From Shumkonia mesophila (GTDB lineage: Bacteria; Pseudomonadota; Alphaproteobacteria; Rhodospirillales; Shumkoniaceae), in assembly GCF_026163695.1 (NCBI RefSeq), contig NZ_JAOTID010000004.1, positions 1 through 64,000 on the forward strand: DNA of 64,000 nt. Reading direction: 5' to 3'. The first letter of the stretch is position 1; the number at the start of each line of letters is the position of its first letter. Under the pieces are notes generated by a model, which had not been told where the DNA came from, searched no databases, and saw only the letters and a program-made list of their open reading frames with translations. The position numbers were made by a program, and so were the translations under genes. Positions 13,698-22,114 of this stretch are shown here, piece after piece.

Positions 13698-14165
13698 ATG
13701 TCGAAACGACTGCTCCCATTGGCGGGCGCCGCCATGCTGGCACTGATCCCCGTACTGGCGCAGCCCGCGGAACAGACCACCGCCGGGGGCCGGACCGCCC
13801 CCGGAACGATCATCCCGACCGAGGACCCCTCGCTGGTCCGCGTCGAGACGCTTCGCGGCATGAAGGTCGTCAACGGGGCCGGCGAGGAAGTGGGGATCGT
13901 CGACGACGTGGTGCTCGACAAGGACGGGAAGGTATCCGGACTGGTGGTCGAGGCCGGGGGCGTCATGGGCCTCGGAGGCAAGGCCATCGGCATCGTCTGG
14001 CGGGACGTCGGAGGCGCCGTGCAATCGAACATCGTCAGCGTTTCGCTGACCAGGGACGACATCGACAGGGCGCCGCCCTTCAAGGCCGGCGACCATTCGG
14101 AAACGGCGCCGCCCCGCAAGCCGCTTGGCCTGGTGCCTCTGCAACCGGACTCCGCTTCCCGCTAG
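13698..14165 (+). CDS. Secreted PRC-barrel domain protein
   Basis: 155 residues. A signal peptide (LLPLAGAAMLALIPVLAQPAEQ) precedes one PRC-barrel domain, about residues 50-125: LRGMKVVNGAGEEVGIVDDVVLDKDGKVSGLVVEAGG, then SLTRDDI. PRC-barrel proteins of this type are common in alphaproteobacterial stress regulons; their biochemical role is not established. GGAGGAGGAG precedes the ATG. An EcfG-type promoter lies about 170 bases upstream, but a terminator stands between, so expression may need read-through or another start. Export to the periplasm is inferred from the signal sequence. Confidence 0.8.
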   Translation: MSKRLLPLAGAAMLALIPVLAQPAEQTTAGGRTAPGTIIPTEDPSLVRVETLRGMKVVNGAGEEVGIVDDVVLDKDGKVSGLVVEAGGVMGLGGKAIGIVWRDVGGAVQSNIVSVSLTRDDIDRAPPFKAGDHSETAPPRKPLGLVPLQPDSASR

Positions 14166-14378
14166 GAAGCCAACGCGCCCGACCACGGCGCCGCCCGGGA
14201 AAGCGCCGTCCTTCGAAGGCCGTGTCTTCGATTTTTACAGCGGGAACGAGAATGGCGGGAATGCGCGGCCTCCTCGCCAAGTCTATCACGACAGGAAACG
14301 TACACAGCCATGACGTTCAACCCCGACTTTCCAATCGCGAAAGTGCAATCGTTTCCCTCACAATCCGGAGAGACCGCG

Positions 14379-14723
14379 ATGAGTTCCGCTGCCCCGTCCC
14401 CCGTTTCGCCGCAGACATGCCCGGCCCCTCACGGACGTCAAGGCCTTTCCACCCTTCCCGCCAAGGCGTCGCGCTCCTCTCGGCCGACCCGACCGGCGGC
14501 TCTCTCCGCCGCCTCGGCGGGTCCCGCGAAAGCTGCCCCGGCCGAGGCTGACGCGTTTTCCTCCTATCCCCAGGTGCCGCCGGAATCGCCGCTTCCCATG
14601 CACGCCCGGGCCTTCGATTTCGTCGGAGTGAAGGATCTCTTCGGCCTTCTCACCCAGGGAAGGCGGCATCGCTCGCCGTCGACGCTGGCCGCCGCCCCGC
14701 CGCCGGCCGCCCCCCACGGATAA
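14379..14723 (+). CDS. Small hypothetical protein upstream of opgH
   Basis: 114 residues, rich in Ser, Pro and Ala over most of its length, with a single less biased stretch MHARAFDFVGVKDLFGLLTQGRR near the end. No domain is recognised and no membrane segment or signal peptide is visible. An ATG at 14379 has GGAGAG just before it; an earlier in-frame ATG at 14310 would add 23 residues. It ends 14 bases before opgH in the same direction. OpgH of enterobacteria has a long cytoplasmic N-terminal extension that the copy here lacks, so this could be a detached piece of it or an unrelated small gene. Confidence 0.45.
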   Translation: MSSAAPSPVSPQTCPAPHGRQGLSTLPAKASRSSRPTRPAALSAASAGPAKAAPAEADAFSSYPQVPPESPLPMHARAFDFVGVKDLFGLLTQGRRHRSPSTLAAAPPPAAPHG

Positions 14724-14737
14724 CGGATCGTTTTGCA

Positions 14738-16558
14738 ATGACGACAGCGTCGCAACGCCGCAAGCTGCTGGCGGGTCTCGTCGCCATCACCAGTCTCGGC
14801 AGCACCGCGGGGATCGTGGATATCCAGATGTCAGCCGATGGGCTGACCTGGGGCGAGGCGATCCTGGTCGGGATCTATGCGCTTCTGCTGGCCTGGATCA
14901 GTGCCGGCTTCTGGCTGTTCGTGATCGGCGCCCTGTCCAGGATCGGCGGCGCAGCCCGTCCGTCCGCGGAACCGATCCTGGCGCCGCGCGATCTTCCCCG
15001 CACGGCCGTCGTCATGCCCATCTACCATGAAGACCCGGTCAACGTCTTCGACCGGCTGCGGGTGATGTATCGATCGCTCGAGAGAACCGGACAACTTGGG
15101 AAGTTCGAGTTCTTCGTGCTCAGCGATTCACGCGACCCCGAGGCGGGGCGTGCCGAAATCCGGGCCTGGCAGGATGCCTGCCGCGATCTGTCGGCGTCCG
15201 GGCGGCTGTTCTATCGCCGCCGTCGGGACAACCGCGGCCGCAAAAGCGGCAACATCGAGGAGTTCTGCCGGCGCTGGGGCGGGCGTTACACCTATATGGT
15301 GGTGCTGGACGCCGACAGCCTGATCAGCGGCCGCACCCTGGTCTCGATGGTGGCCCGCATGCAGGCCGATCCGGGCATGGCGCTGCTGCAGACGTGGCCC
15401 GTCTCCATCGGCGGGCAGTCGCTGTTCTCGCGTTTGCAGCAGTTCGCCGGCAGCGTTTACGGCAAGCTGTTCGTCGCCGGCCTGACCTGGATACAGATGG
15501 GCGCCGGAACCTATTGGGGGCACAACGCGATCATCCGCGTGCAGGCGTTCGCGCAGCACTGCGCCTTGCCGCCGCTGCCGGGCCGCAAGCCGCTGGGCGG
15601 CGAGATCCTGAGCCACGACTTCGTCGAGGCGGCGCTGCTGGTCAAGGCGGGATGGCGCGTCCGCCTCGCCCCCGACCTCGCCGGCAGCTACGAGGAGGGG
15701 GTGCCCAACCTCATCGAGCATGCCAGGCGCGACCGCCGGTGGTGCCAGGGCAACCTGCAGCATTGGCGCCTGCTGTTCGCGCGGGGCCTGCACGTAATGA
15801 GCCGCATGACCTTCCTGATCGGCATCATGAGTTACTTCTCCGGTCCGCTCTGGCTGACGTTCCTCGCCCTGTCCATTCTGACGTTTCCAGGGGATTTCGG
15901 CGGCTGGTTGTGGCCGGAAGACGCCCACAGCCGCCTGCCGGGCTTCCTGGTGCTCGGCATGACGGTGACCCTCCTTTTCGGACCCAAGTTCCTGGGCCTC
16001 GGGGCCACGCTGGCCAACCGCCGGGCCCGCCGGGACCACGGCGGGAGCCTTCGGCTGACCCTCAGCATCGCCATCGAGGCGTTCTTCTCGGCGCTGATCG
16101 CCCCCCTGATGGCGGTTCTCCATACCCGGTTCGTCTTCGCCGTCCTCGCCGGCCGCGATTCCGGATGGGGCCCGCCGCGCCGGGGCGCCGCCGAGGTCGA
16201 CTGGCGGACGGCGTGGGCGAGCCATTGGGTCGAAATGGCCACCGGATTGGGACTGGGCGCCCTGGCGGCGGTGTTCGCGCCGGGCTTGTTGTGGTGGCTG
16301 TTGCCGATTACCGCGCCCCTGGTCCTGGCGGCCCCCATTTCGGTGCTGACCGGGCGGACGAGTTGGGGCGAGACCCTCCGCCGTCTGGGACTTCTTCTGA
16401 CGCCGGCCGAGGTCCGCCAGTCGCCCGAGGTTCGCGAGTTCGGCAAACTTTGCGCGGTCCAGCAGGACATCCGCGCCGTTCTTCCGCCCGTTCCGGCCAT
16501 GGCGGCCCCGTACAGCCCTTCGGAGAAGCGGATGCTTTCGGCGGGCCCCCGACCGTGA
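14738..16558 (+). CDS. opgH: Glucans biosynthesis glucosyltransferase OpgH (MdoH)
   Basis: 606 residues, a GT2-type inner-membrane glucosyltransferase making the beta-1,2 backbone of osmoregulated periplasmic glucans. Family matches include FFVLSDSRDPEAG, FYRRRRDNRGRKSGNIEEFCRRWGGRYTYMVVLDADS, TYWGHNAIIRVQAF, LSHDFVEAALLVKAGW and the RRDRRWCQGNLQ motif. Membrane segments flank the catalytic domain (two near 10-75, several after 365). It lacks the roughly 130-residue N-terminal extension of E. coli MdoH. It overlaps opgG by 4 bases (GTGA). Confidence 0.92.
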   Translation: MTTASQRRKLLAGLVAITSLGSTAGIVDIQMSADGLTWGEAILVGIYALLLAWISAGFWLFVIGALSRIGGAARPSAEPILAPRDLPRTAVVMPIYHEDPVNVFDRLRVMYRSLERTGQLGKFEFFVLSDSRDPEAGRAEIRAWQDACRDLSASGRLFYRRRRDNRGRKSGNIEEFCRRWGGRYTYMVVLDADSLISGRTLVSMVARMQADPGMALLQTWPVSIGGQSLFSRLQQFAGSVYGKLFVAGLTWIQMGAGTYWGHNAIIRVQAFAQHCALPPLPGRKPLGGEILSHDFVEAALLVKAGWRVRLAPDLAGSYEEGVPNLIEHARRDRRWCQGNLQHWRLLFARGLHVMSRMTFLIGIMSYFSGPLWLTFLALSILTFPGDFGGWLWPEDAHSRLPGFLVLGMTVTLLFGPKFLGLGATLANRRARRDHGGSLRLTLSIAIEAFFSALIAPLMAVLHTRFVFAVLAGRDSGWGPPRRGAAEVDWRTAWASHWVEMATGLGLGALAAVFAPGLLWWLLPITAPLVLAAPISVLTGRTSWGETLRRLGLLLTPAEVRQSPEVREFGKLCAVQQDIRAVLPPVPAMAAPYSPSEKRMLSAGPRP

Positions 16559-18099
16559 ACCGGCGAAGTTTTCTATGCCGGACCGCCCTGCTGCTGGCCA
16601 CCCACCTCGCCGCCCCGCGAAGTTTTGCGGCGGACGCCACGCCGCCCGCCGCCGAGGGCCAGCCCTTCAGCCGGGAGTGGCTCCAGGAGGAAGCCCGCCG
16701 CCTCGGCGCCGCCGAGTATCGGCCGCCCGCCGCCATTCCTCGCCAGCTCGTGGACCTGACTCCCGAACGATACCGGCAGATCCGCTTCCGGGCGGACCAC
16801 GCGCTTTGGCATGACCAGGACCTCGCCTTCCGGCTTCGCTTCTTTCACCTGGGGCGCCGCTATGCGCAGCCGGTGGCGATCCACCAGGTCGTCGACGGCC
16901 GATCCCATCCGGTCCGCTTCTCTCCCGCCATGTTCGACTACGGTCCGAATCGATTCGAGCCGCCGGTGCCGGACACGCTGGGTTTCGCCGGCTTTCGCGT
17001 CCACTACCGGACCGACTTCGAACGCGACATGGCGGCTTTCCTGGGGGCCAGCTATTTCCGCGCGGTCGGATGGCAGATGCAGTACGGCATTTCGGCGCGC
17101 GGCCTCGGCATCGACACCGTGTTTCCGGGGCGCGAGGAGTTTCCTCTCTTCACGGCCTTCTGGATCGAGAAGCCGGGGCCCGAGCAGGCCGACCTCACGG
17201 TCCACGCGCTGCTGGACAGCCCGAGCGTCGCCGGCGCCTATCGGTTCGTCATCCGCCCGGGCCGGACGACCCTGATGGACGTCGAGGCATCCCTCTATCC
17301 GCGCAAGAAGGTTCGCCAGCTGGGCCTGGCGCCCCTGACCAGCATGTATCACCACGGCGAGAACGACCGCCGGGCCGCCGACGATTTCCGGCCCGAAGTC
17401 CACGATTCCGACGGCCTGGCCCTGGTGCGCGGCAACGGCGAGCGCCTGTGGCGGCCGCTGGCCAACCCCGCCGGCTTCCGCGTCACCACCTATCTTGACG
17501 AAAATCCGCGCGCCTTCGGACTGTTGCAGCGCGACCGCGCCTTCCGGAACTATCAGGACGACCGCACCTATTACGACCAGCGGCCGAACCTGTGGGTGGA
17601 ACCGCAAGGCAATTGGGGGGTGGGCGCCGTCGGCCTTGTCGAGATCCCAACCGACAACGAAGACTTCGACAACATCGTGGCCTTCTGGTCGCCCGCCGAA
17701 TCGCCGGAACCGGGGCGGGAACTGTCCCTGGCCTATCGTCTTTCGTGGGGCAGCGAGGTTCCCGACACCCAGTCCACGGTCGGCCGCGTGATCGCCACCC
17801 GCGTCGGCCGCGGGCTCCATCGGCAACCGGACAGCAATGCCCACCAGTTCGTCGTCGATTTCGCGGGCGGCCCCCTCGACCTGCTCGCCAAGAACGCCGA
17901 GGTCGAGCCGGTCATCACCGCCTCGCGCGGCCGGATCGAGGGTGCCACCGCCTACCTGGTCGACGAGCTGCCGGCGTGGCGCGCCGCGTTCGACCTCCGC
18001 CGGGATGGCGGCGACCCGGTCGAACTCCGGTGCTACCTGCGCCTCAAGACCGGCGCGCTCACCGAAACGTGGACCTATCTATGGGCGCCTCCCGGTTGA
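16555..18099 (+). CDS. opgG: Periplasmic glucan biosynthesis protein OpgG/OpgD
   Basis: 514 residues starting with GTG inside the opgH stop. The N-terminus NRRSFLCRTALLLATHLAA is a twin-arginine-like export signal, as in OpgD. Family blocks include LTPERYRQIRFRADHALW, FDYGPNRFEPPVPDTLGFAGFRVHY, FLGASYFRAVG, YGISARGLGIDT and NWGVGAVGLVEIPTDNEDFDNIVAFW. OpgG and OpgD act in the periplasm on the nascent glucan (branching or trimming). The Tat-like signal favours OpgD, but only one gene of the pair is here, so it probably serves the whole role. Osmoregulated glucans affect envelope stress and virulence in relatives. Confidence 0.9.
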   Translation: MNRRSFLCRTALLLATHLAAPRSFAADATPPAAEGQPFSREWLQEEARRLGAAEYRPPAAIPRQLVDLTPERYRQIRFRADHALWHDQDLAFRLRFFHLGRRYAQPVAIHQVVDGRSHPVRFSPAMFDYGPNRFEPPVPDTLGFAGFRVHYRTDFERDMAAFLGASYFRAVGWQMQYGISARGLGIDTVFPGREEFPLFTAFWIEKPGPEQADLTVHALLDSPSVAGAYRFVIRPGRTTLMDVEASLYPRKKVRQLGLAPLTSMYHHGENDRRAADDFRPEVHDSDGLALVRGNGERLWRPLANPAGFRVTTYLDENPRAFGLLQRDRAFRNYQDDRTYYDQRPNLWVEPQGNWGVGAVGLVEIPTDNEDFDNIVAFWSPAESPEPGRELSLAYRLSWGSEVPDTQSTVGRVIATRVGRGLHRQPDSNAHQFVVDFAGGPLDLLAKNAEVEPVITASRGRIEGATAYLVDELPAWRAAFDLRRDGGDPVELRCYLRLKTGALTETWTYLWAPPG

Positions 18100-18277
18100 C
18101 GGACCGCCCCCAATACACCCGCGTCGAGGCCCGTGGGCGGCGTGGCAAAAATGGCCCGCGGCCGCCGAAATCCGCGCCGCGAATACCCTTTCATAAACAA
18201 TTTATATTCCTAAATTGAAATGCAGCGGGTAAACTTGCGGCGATCCATTACCCGCGCCTGGGGAAAAAGGGGGGTTC

Positions 18278-19555
18278 ATGCGCACGCTTCTTGGTCTTGT
18301 CGTTCCGGCTCTCGTGGTGGCTGCCGGCGTTCCTGCATGGGCGCAGACGCCGCCCGCAACCCCGCAGGAGCAGATGGAGGTTCAACCGGAACCGGGCGAA
18401 CGGGACACCGTGACCACGCGCCAGCGTCCCGAATACGATCCGCTGGGCGTCCGCCTGGGCGGGTTCTTCCTGTACCCCCAGGCCGAACTCTCGGAAATCT
18501 ATCGCGACAACATCTTCTATTCGGACGGCAACAAGGAGTCGGACTTCATCACCGTTCTCTCGCCGAGCCTCCTGCTCAAGTCGAATTGGAACAACCACGC
18601 CCTCAACCTGTTCGCCGACGCGGACATCGGGCGGCACATGGACAATTCGGACGAAGACTACGAGGACTGGCGGACCGGCTTCGACGGGCGGGTGGATATC
18701 GACCGCAGCGCCAACATCACCGGCGGCTTCCAGTTCGCCGAACGGCACGAGAACCGCTCTTCGCCCGACAGCCCGACCGACGCCGCGGAACCCGTAACCT
18801 ACAGTGAATACGGCCCGCAGGCGGCGATCTTCAAGCGGTTCAACCGCCTGTCGATGCGCCTTGGCGGCGACCTCAAGGTGCTGGACTACGATGACGCGAC
18901 CACCAACGCCGGCGGCACGCGCGATCAGGACGGGCGCGACCGCATGGAGACGGAAGGCAGCTTCCGTATGGGCTATGAGATCGTCCCGCAATACGAAGCT
19001 TTCGTCCAGGGCGCCGTCAACCAGCGCGACTACGACGAGACGGGAACGGTCAACCGCGACTCCCAGGGTTGGGAGGGGCGGGCGGGCGTGGCCCTGGATC
19101 TGGGCGGCCTCATGTTCGGCAACGTTTTCGTCAGCTACATGAGCCAGGATTTCGACGATCCGACCCTGGAAACCATCGATGGCCCCGGTTTCGGCGGCGA
19201 CCTGACGTGGAACCCCACCCGGTTGACGACGGCCAAATTTGCCGCCCAGCGGACGATCGAGGAAACGACGCTCGGCGGGGCCGCCGGGTCGCTGTCGACC
19301 CAGGTCCGCGTGGGCGTCGACCACGAACTGCTGCGCAACGTCATCCTTTCGGCCGACGCCGCGTACGAGAACAACGATTACGAAGGCATCTCGCGGGAGG
19401 ACGACATCATCTCCTTCGGCGGCGGCGGCGACTACCTGCTCAACCGCTATGTCCGGCTGCGGCTCCGCTATACCTACGAAACCCGCGACTCCACGGCGGC
19501 CGGTTCCGATTACGACACCAACACCGTCTTCCTTCGGCTCGTTACCCAGTACTAG
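18278..19555 (+). CDS. Outer-membrane beta-barrel protein
   Basis: 425 residues with a signal peptide ending at about residue 22 (PAWAQ). The mature part has alternating polar/hydrophobic strands throughout, many Tyr/Asp, and ends in LRLVTQY with the aromatic C-terminal residue of outer-membrane barrels. It belongs to a beta-barrel group often linked to exopolysaccharide loci in alphaproteobacteria. The 178-base gap upstream includes an AT-rich stretch (AATTTATATTCC at 18199-18210), so it likely has its own promoter. It may be the pore for the short Wza at 25754, or for periplasmic glucans from opgGH; both are inference. Confidence 0.75.
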   Translation: MRTLLGLVVPALVVAAGVPAWAQTPPATPQEQMEVQPEPGERDTVTTRQRPEYDPLGVRLGGFFLYPQAELSEIYRDNIFYSDGNKESDFITVLSPSLLLKSNWNNHALNLFADADIGRHMDNSDEDYEDWRTGFDGRVDIDRSANITGGFQFAERHENRSSPDSPTDAAEPVTYSEYGPQAAIFKRFNRLSMRLGGDLKVLDYDDATTNAGGTRDQDGRDRMETEGSFRMGYEIVPQYEAFVQGAVNQRDYDETGTVNRDSQGWEGRAGVALDLGGLMFGNVFVSYMSQDFDDPTLETIDGPGFGGDLTWNPTRLTTAKFAAQRTIEETTLGGAAGSLSTQVRVGVDHELLRNVILSADAAYENNDYEGISREDDIISFGGGGDYLLNRYVRLRLRYTYETRDSTAAGSDYDTNTVFLRLVTQY

Positions 19556-19618
19556 ACGAACGAAGCCTTCGAGCTCTTTGCGCCGGGGTCCGCGTTCAGA
19601 CGCGGACCCCGGATCGAT

Positions 19619-21649
19619 TCAGGGGGTCATCGTCGGCGCCGTTTCGCCGCCGAAGGCATGGATCTGCTGGCCAAGGATGCCGAGGTGCTGGAGAAGGGTG
19701 ACGCTGATTTCGCCGTCCACCGTGCGGCCTTGATCGCGTTGGAACTTCTCGATCGCCGTCCGCGTGCGGGGACCGGCCCGGCCGTCGACGCTTCCCGGAT
19801 CGTAACCGCGCTCGCGCAGCCGCTGTTGAACGAGGCTGACAATCTCGCCGGCGGCTGTGATTCCAGTGACTTCCAGCGCCCCGAGAACCGATCCACGGCT
19901 GCGGTGTTCGCTCAGCGCCTTCCTGACGGCCGTCGCGAAATCTTCGGGCAGGGGCGCCTCCACGGCTTCCCGGCGGGGAGCCGCCGTGCGCTCGACGCTA
20001 CGGCCAGCGCGCGGCGCCGAAGCCGTCGCGACGGCGCGTTTCTCGGGCGCCGCGGGCGCCGGCCGCGCGCTCGCCGTCGGCTGTGGCGGGACTTTGGGCG
20101 GCGGGGGCGTCAGCGCCACGGCCTTCTCCTCGCCGCTTTGCCGCCGCTCGGCCTCGTCGGCCGGTCGGTCGGCCTGGGATGGCCGGTCCACAGGACCGTC
20201 CTCGACATCGGGCCCGGCCGTCTGTCCCGAGGCGGGAGGGGACGGCTTGGCGTCGGCAGGCTCGTCCGTGTCCGGCCCTCCCGACGCGGTTTCCCACTCG
20301 TTCGTCGGATCGCCGGCCGGCGCGGGCGCGTCGGCGATCTCCCCCAGCGAGGGCGCCGAGGGTGGCGACAGACGGGACATCCAATCGCCCGTATAGGGCG
20401 CCAGTAAAACGACCACGACGGCAAGCATGCCCACCAACGCAAGCGAGGCACGGCGGCCCCAAGGCTGGCGCTCGCGGCCGGGGCGACCCATCGATGGGAA
20501 TCCGGGCCTTCCTTCGCGCCAGGCGCCGGCCAGGCGCGGATCGCCCTTCCCCATTCGGGGATCGATGCCGACACCATCATCCGCCTCATCCTCATCGTCG
20601 GCACCCTCTTCCCTTGGGCCCAAGCGATCGAAGCGCGGTTCCTCTCTCTCGTCGTCCCGTTCGTCCTCTCTTTGCTGTGCCGGATGGCGTTCCAGCCTCA
20701 TCTCCTCGGAGGCATGCGGCTGCGTTTCCTCGACCCGCTCCGCCTCGGCCCGCCACTCCGCTTCGGCCTGACGCCTCGCCTCGGCCTGGCGTTCCGCTTC
20801 GGCCTCTCGTCTCGCCGCGGCCTGCCGCTCCGCTTCCGCCTGACGCTCCGCAGCCTGGCGCTCCACCTCGGCCTGGCGCTCTGCCTCGGCTTGGCGTCTT
20901 GCCAAAGCCTGGCGCTCCGCTTCCGCCTGGCGCTCCGCGATCTGGCGTTCCACCTCGGCCTGACGCTCCGCCTCGGCCAGGCGCCCCGCCTCGGCCTGCC
21001 GCCTCGCCGCGGCTTGGCGCTCCGCGGCTTGGCGCTCCGCTTCCGCCTGACGCTCCGCAGCCTGCCGCTCCGCCTCGGCTTGGCGCCCCGCCTCGGCTTG
21101 CCGCCGAGCCGCGGCCACCTTCCCATCGGTCCGGGTCGGGTCGGAAGCCGCGCCCGCGCCGCCTTGTTCCGCTGCCGGGCGGCGCATTTCGACCGTTATG
21201 CGCGCGAAGGCGTCGTCGAGGCGCCTGAACATCGGGTCGCGCGAGGCCTCTTCCGTCGTGCGCGCCGCCGGTTTGGCCGAAGCCGCCGCCGCCCGGGCCT
21301 CACGCGGGGCCGCCCGTTCGTCATGGTCGGTCTTGCGATCCTCGGAGGACGGCGCCTCGGCGGGCGAATAATTGATGAGGGATTTCCGGCAGACGCGGCA
21401 TACCACCGCCTCGGCGTCGGCCCTGGCACCACAATGGGGGCAGCTGCTTCCGCGGCTGGGCAGTCCGAAACGCTCGGGGCGCCAGCCGCGCTCGTCCCGC
21501 CGATCCTTGGTCAGCAGAAGATAAGGCACCACGACGATGCCGAGAAAGGTACCGCCCACGCCCCATAACAACGGAGGACGGCCTTTTGCATACGCGATCG
21601 CCGCGGCAAGGATGCCAAGTCCGGCGGCAGCGGTGAGCCAGATGATCAT
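19619..21649 (-). CDS. Membrane protein with zinc ribbon, Ala/Glu/Arg/Gln repeat and peptidoglycan-binding domain
   Basis: 676 residues in an unusual order. Two N-terminal membrane segments (about 3-21 and 28-47) are followed by a zinc-ribbon motif (Cys70/73 and Cys84/87, CPHCG...CRVC). A coiled-coil-like tract of AERQAE-type repeats spans about 175-305, an acidic linker follows, then another membrane segment near 395-415. The C-terminal PG_binding_1 domain is at about 600-665 (VQQRLRERGYDPGSVDGRAGPRTRTAIEKFQRDQG). It may bridge membrane and cell wall. It is convergent with the beta-barrel gene. The function is unknown. Confidence 0.75.
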   Translation of the reverse strand: MIIWLTAAAGLGILAAAIAYAKGRPPLLWGVGGTFLGIVVVPYLLLTKDRRDERGWRPERFGLPSRGSSCPHCGARADAEAVVCRVCRKSLINYSPAEAPSSEDRKTDHDERAAPREARAAAASAKPAARTTEEASRDPMFRRLDDAFARITVEMRRPAAEQGGAGAASDPTRTDGKVAAARRQAEAGRQAEAERQAAERQAEAERQAAERQAAARRQAEAGRLAEAERQAEVERQIAERQAEAERQALARRQAEAERQAEVERQAAERQAEAERQAAARREAEAERQAEARRQAEAEWRAEAERVEETQPHASEEMRLERHPAQQREDERDDEREEPRFDRLGPREEGADDEDEADDGVGIDPRMGKGDPRLAGAWREGRPGFPSMGRPGRERQPWGRRASLALVGMLAVVVVLLAPYTGDWMSRLSPPSAPSLGEIADAPAPAGDPTNEWETASGGPDTDEPADAKPSPPASGQTAGPDVEDGPVDRPSQADRPADEAERRQSGEEKAVALTPPPPKVPPQPTASARPAPAAPEKRAVATASAPRAGRSVERTAAPRREAVEAPLPEDFATAVRKALSEHRSRGSVLGALEVTGITAAGEIVSLVQQRLRERGYDPGSVDGRAGPRTRTAIEKFQRDQGRTVDGEISVTLLQHLGILGQQIHAFGGETAPTMTP
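20740..21115. repeat. Intragenic tandem-like repeat coding (Q)AEAERQAAER units
   Basis: Within the minus-strand gene, about 375 bases are built of short related units such as GCGCTCCGCTTCCGCCTG and GCGCTCCGCAGCCTG (plus-strand reading). They encode near-identical AERQAE/AERQA/ARRQAE blocks. The units vary in order (A-E-R-Q-A-E-A, V-E-R-Q, I-A-E-R-Q), so the tract has evolved by slippage and point change. It is likely length-variable between strains. Confidence 0.8.
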
Positions 21650-21920
21650 AGCGTCGGACGCCTTCTTCTCCGGTCGCGGGGCGTCACGGCTGACTCAGGC
21701 AAGAACGGGCGTGTCGCGCTCGCGCGCACGCCCCCCCTTGCGGCTACAGGTTCCGCCCCTCTAACAGAAGACTGTTCGGCGCGCGATTTATTCCGCCGGC
21801 CGTCCAGCCGGTTCGCTTCAAAAAGTTCAAAAAGAACGTGTCCGCCGGCATGGGAATAATCCCGCCAGCAATTCCGTCTGTTACTTCGAGGACCGCGTCC
21901 TCCATGAGCCGTTACGGCGG

Positions 21921-21979
21921 ATCAACCGGTGGTTGATGCATGGAATGGAAGCGTTTTGTGGCCTCGATCTAGGTCGAGG
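21921..21979 (+). promoter_or_regulatory. Palindromes in the leader of the response regulator gene
   Basis: The 465-base gap between the peptidoglycan-binding protein and the regulator gene contains two palindromes: ATCAACC-ggt-GGTTGAT (21921-21937) and CCTCGA-tctagg-TCGAGG (21962-21979). They are 24 bases apart and 135 bases before the start codon at 22115. The size fits operator sites for a dimeric regulator. No other gene is supported in the gap. Confidence 0.45.
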
Positions 21980-22114
21980 GGGGGGGCATGGGATCACGTT
22001 GTCAGATGGCTGTGCGGCCACTGCCGGTCCGATTCCTCCCTTTCATGCGAGAACGGCGCCCCCGCGATCACGCGTTTGAGATCGCATGGCCGCCGAGGCA
22101 AGACAGGTGACGTG

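Noticed and set aside
20740-21115. Repetitive DNA considered as a CRISPR array
   Set aside because: Units are short, adjacent and coding, without spacers, and lie in frame inside a membrane protein gene.
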